Part shown: piece after piece, positions 6,631 to 8,046 of the stretch
Numbering within the stretch: the first letter of the stretch is position 1
Layout: each line of letters starts with the position of its first letter
From: JBGSYN01 sp964412385
GTDB lineage: Bacteria > Pseudomonadota > Alphaproteobacteria > Geminicoccales > Geminicoccaceae
Assembly: GCA_964412385.1 (NCBI GenBank)
Contig: CAYPOV010000221.1
Location: 1 to 8,046 of the forward strand
Length of the DNA: 8,046 bases
Direction of reading: 5' to 3'
Translations under genes and position numbers: made by a program
The notes under the pieces: model-generated
Databases searched by the model: none
Seen by the model: the letters and a program-made list of their open reading frames with translations, nothing else
Told to the model about the DNA's origin: nothing

Positions 6631-7737
6631 ATGTCAGCACCCTCCACACGCCTGGTTTCCATCGACGCGTTACGCGGCTTCGACATGCTTTTGATTTCCG
6701 GCGGCGACAAATTTTTTGTGGCCCTTGCCGGCATTACCGGGCTCGCCTGGGTCGACTGGCTTTCCGGCCAATTCATTCATGCCGAGTGGAACGGCTTCAC
6801 CTTCTACGACTTCATCTTCCCACTTTTCTTGTTCGTCGCCGGCATCTCCATCCCTTTTTCGGTAGGCCGCGCGCTTGAAAAAGGTACACCGCGCGCGCTC
6901 ATCTACCGCCGCATGGCAAGCCGCATGGCGATCCTCATCCTTCTGGGCATTCTCTATGAAAACAGCCCCATCAAGGTCTATCAGCCGGACCAGATCCGCC
7001 TCGTCAGCGTCTTGGGCCGCATCGCCATTGCGGGCTTTGTCGCAGGCGCTCTCTACATGCATCTCGGCGGCCGCGCGCGCATCCTCGTCGCCGCCATCTT
7101 CTTGATCGGTTATTACCTGCTGATGACCTTCGTGCCGGTTCCGGGCTATGGTGCAGGCAATCTCACGCTCGAAGGTAATCTTGCAGGCTATATCGACCGG
7201 CAACTCCTCCCCGGACGGCTACGCCAGGAAATTTTCGACCAGCTTGGCCTCCTCACCACCCTGCCCGCAGTCTGCCTTTCCATTCTCGGCACCACGGCAG
7301 GCGACATGCTGCGTCACTTGGAAACCCACCGCGAGCGCATCCGCAATCTCGTCATCGCCGGGCTCATCACCATGGCACTGGGCCTGCTCTGGAGCCTGAT
7401 ATTTCCCATCAACAAGCATCTTTGGACCAGCTCGTTCATCCTGCTCACGGCCGGCATGTCCTTTTTCTCGATGGCACTCTTCTACTGGCTCATCGATGTC
7501 GTCGATTTCAAATCCTTCGGCTTCACCTTTCAGGTGATCGGGCTCAACTCGCTCGCCATCTACCTTGCCTTCCAATTCGTCAACTTCACCTTCACCTGGC
7601 AGATGCTGTTTTTCCGCGTCTACCAACCCCTGCCCATGGAATGGCGCCCCGCCATCGAAGCCTTCGGTGCCATGATCCTTGCCTGGCTCTTTCTCTACTG
7701 GCTCTACCGCATCAAGTTTTTCGTGAAGGTTTATTGA
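6631..7737 (+). CDS. NagX / DUF5009 family membrane protein, HGSNAT-like acyltransferase
   Basis: This 368-aa multi-pass inner-membrane protein belongs to the COG4299 / DUF5009 (NagX, YeiB-related) family, homologous to heparan-alpha-glucosaminide N-acetyltransferase. Diagnostic motifs are RLVSIDALRGFDMLLISGGD (7-26), HAEWNGFTFYDFIFPLFLF (50-68, His50 the candidate catalytic His, by family), GISIPFS (71-77), RMASRMAILILLGILYE, VSVLGRIAI, FDQLGLLTTLPAV, ILGTTAGDML and GLNSLAIYL. About ten hydrophobic helices are visible. It would move acyl groups across or at the membrane; the substrate is unknown and no amino-sugar genes are nearby. ATG 6631 begins just before the conserved block but lacks a clear ribosome binding site. 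The frame is open back to 6463, but that part is low-complexity and unlike the family. It is transcribed away from the cytochrome gene. Confidence 0.88.
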   Translation: MSAPSTRLVSIDALRGFDMLLISGGDKFFVALAGITGLAWVDWLSGQFIHAEWNGFTFYDFIFPLFLFVAGISIPFSVGRALEKGTPRALIYRRMASRMAILILLGILYENSPIKVYQPDQIRLVSVLGRIAIAGFVAGALYMHLGGRARILVAAIFLIGYYLLMTFVPVPGYGAGNLTLEGNLAGYIDRQLLPGRLRQEIFDQLGLLTTLPAVCLSILGTTAGDMLRHLETHRERIRNLVIAGLITMALGLLWSLIFPINKHLWTSSFILLTAGMSFFSMALFYWLIDVVDFKSFGFTFQVIGLNSLAIYLAFQFVNFTFTWQMLFFRVYQPLPMEWRPAIEAFGAMILAWLFLYWLYRIKFFVKVY

Positions 7738-7779
7738 CTACCTTTTCGCGCAGGCGTCGTAAAGAACCCCAACATGATT

Positions 7780-7809
7780 GCGAAGGGGACGGAGCGCCGT
7801 CCCCTTCGC
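7780..7809 (+). terminator. perfect 13-bp hairpin after the NagX-like gene
   Basis: GCGAAGGGGACGG (7780-7792) and CCGTCCCCTTCGC (7797-7809) pair perfectly around the loop AGCG, 42 nt after the stop at 7737. No T-tract follows, so it may be a terminator of the U-less kind or a 3'-end stabilising hairpin. Confidence 0.5.
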
Positions 7810-7983
7810 GCATCCCCTGCGACAACGGTCTTGCGCACCGCGATCACAACGTCTCGGCAAGTGACACAATCCGCTCCACAGCTTCAAACAGTAGGTCGAC
7901 AATTTCGCTTCACTTGTCAAAAGATCGAACAAGACGTAGTCTTCACGCTCCCAAAGTACGCCACACTCAACTGATCGTGGGTT

Positions 7984-8016
7984 TTAGGGAGATCGCATCC
8001 CCCTAAGAGTTTTTTT
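7984..8016 (+). terminator. intrinsic terminator, plus strand
   Basis: TTAGGGAGAT (7984-7993) pairs with ATCCCCCTAA (7997-8006) around CGC with one A-C mismatch. It is followed after three bases by seven Ts (8010-8016) and then a T-rich stretch. This is a good rho-independent terminator for plus-strand transcription, 246 nt beyond the nearest plus-strand stop. Confidence 0.6.
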
Positions 8017-8046
8017 CCTAATTGTTATTTTTTCCTTGCGCTCATC

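Larger units (their letters stand above)
7738..8046. other. non-coding right end
   Basis: No convincing protein is seen in these 309 nt on either strand; the open frames are short, without family-like sequence or ribosome binding sites. Two hairpins are present, one just after the NagX-like gene and one with a T-tract near the edge. The space between them (7810-7983) could hold a small transcript, but no promoter is clear. Confidence 0.5.

Noticed and set aside
6670..7203. 177-codon minus-strand frame inside the NagX-like gene
   Set aside because: It is the charged mirror of a hydrophobic membrane protein, a common artefact; the plus-strand gene has strong motifs.
7738..7932. 64-codon minus-strand frame at the right end
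   Set aside because: Non-ATG start, no ribosome binding site, Cys/Arg-rich without a pattern, and it crosses the 13-bp hairpin.
7422..8006. 194-codon plus-strand frame past the NagX-like stop
   Set aside because: It begins inside the NagX-like gene in another frame, reads through both hairpins, and has no ribosome binding site or domain.
1..8046. CRISPR array, tRNA/rRNA, insertion sequence or phage attachment site
   Set aside because: No regularly spaced repeats beyond two 12-mers, no cloverleaf or rRNA-like sequence, no transposase and no terminal inverted repeats were seen.

Overview
The window is a GC-rich bacterial segment of about 8 kb. Six genes lie on the minus strand, one on the plus strand, and a short non-coding right end follows. 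The gene set (a bufferin operon next to a YHS protein and a class I cytochrome c) and the codon use fit an alphaproteobacterium. This is inferred from gene content only and is not firm.

Right to left on the minus strand: a small periplasmic cytochrome c (5974-6375), an exported YHS-domain protein (5328-5855), then the bufferin set. That set is bufA1-type precursor (4957-5265), the MNIO/DUF692 enzyme BufB (4042-4893) and the DUF2063 partner BufC (3290-4045). In characterised bufferin systems, BufB and BufC convert precursor cysteines to copper-binding thiooxazoles and the peptide sequesters copper in the periplasm. The YHS protein and cytochrome add to an envelope/metal theme.

Directly behind bufC, with a 27-nt gap and no visible terminator, are two more genes. 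The first is a 137-aa protein (2849-3262). The second is a very large gene that starts at 2844 and stays open to base 1, so its 3' end lies outside the window (at least 948 codons). It encodes an N-terminal tag, a CHAT caspase-like protease domain, a STAND/NB-ARC-type NTPase, a winged-helix-like segment and a TPR-like helical region. Both proteins begin with the same motif, M-x-D-R-S-x-x-I-G-R-D-x-x-G-x-A-x-V-x-G-D-N-N-x-V-x-V. A short protein sharing its N-terminal tag with a CHAT-STAND-TPR protein, only 4 nt apart, looks like an adaptor/effector pair of the NTP-dependent conflict (defence, regulated cell death) type. This is the most interesting part of the window.

On the plus strand, 6631-7737 encodes a multi-pass membrane protein of the NagX / DUF5009 (HGSNAT-like acyltransferase) family, divergent from the cytochrome gene across a 255-bp intergenic region. 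After it, 7738-8046 holds no convincing gene. It contains a perfect 13-bp hairpin and, further right, a hairpin followed by seven Ts that looks like an intrinsic terminator.
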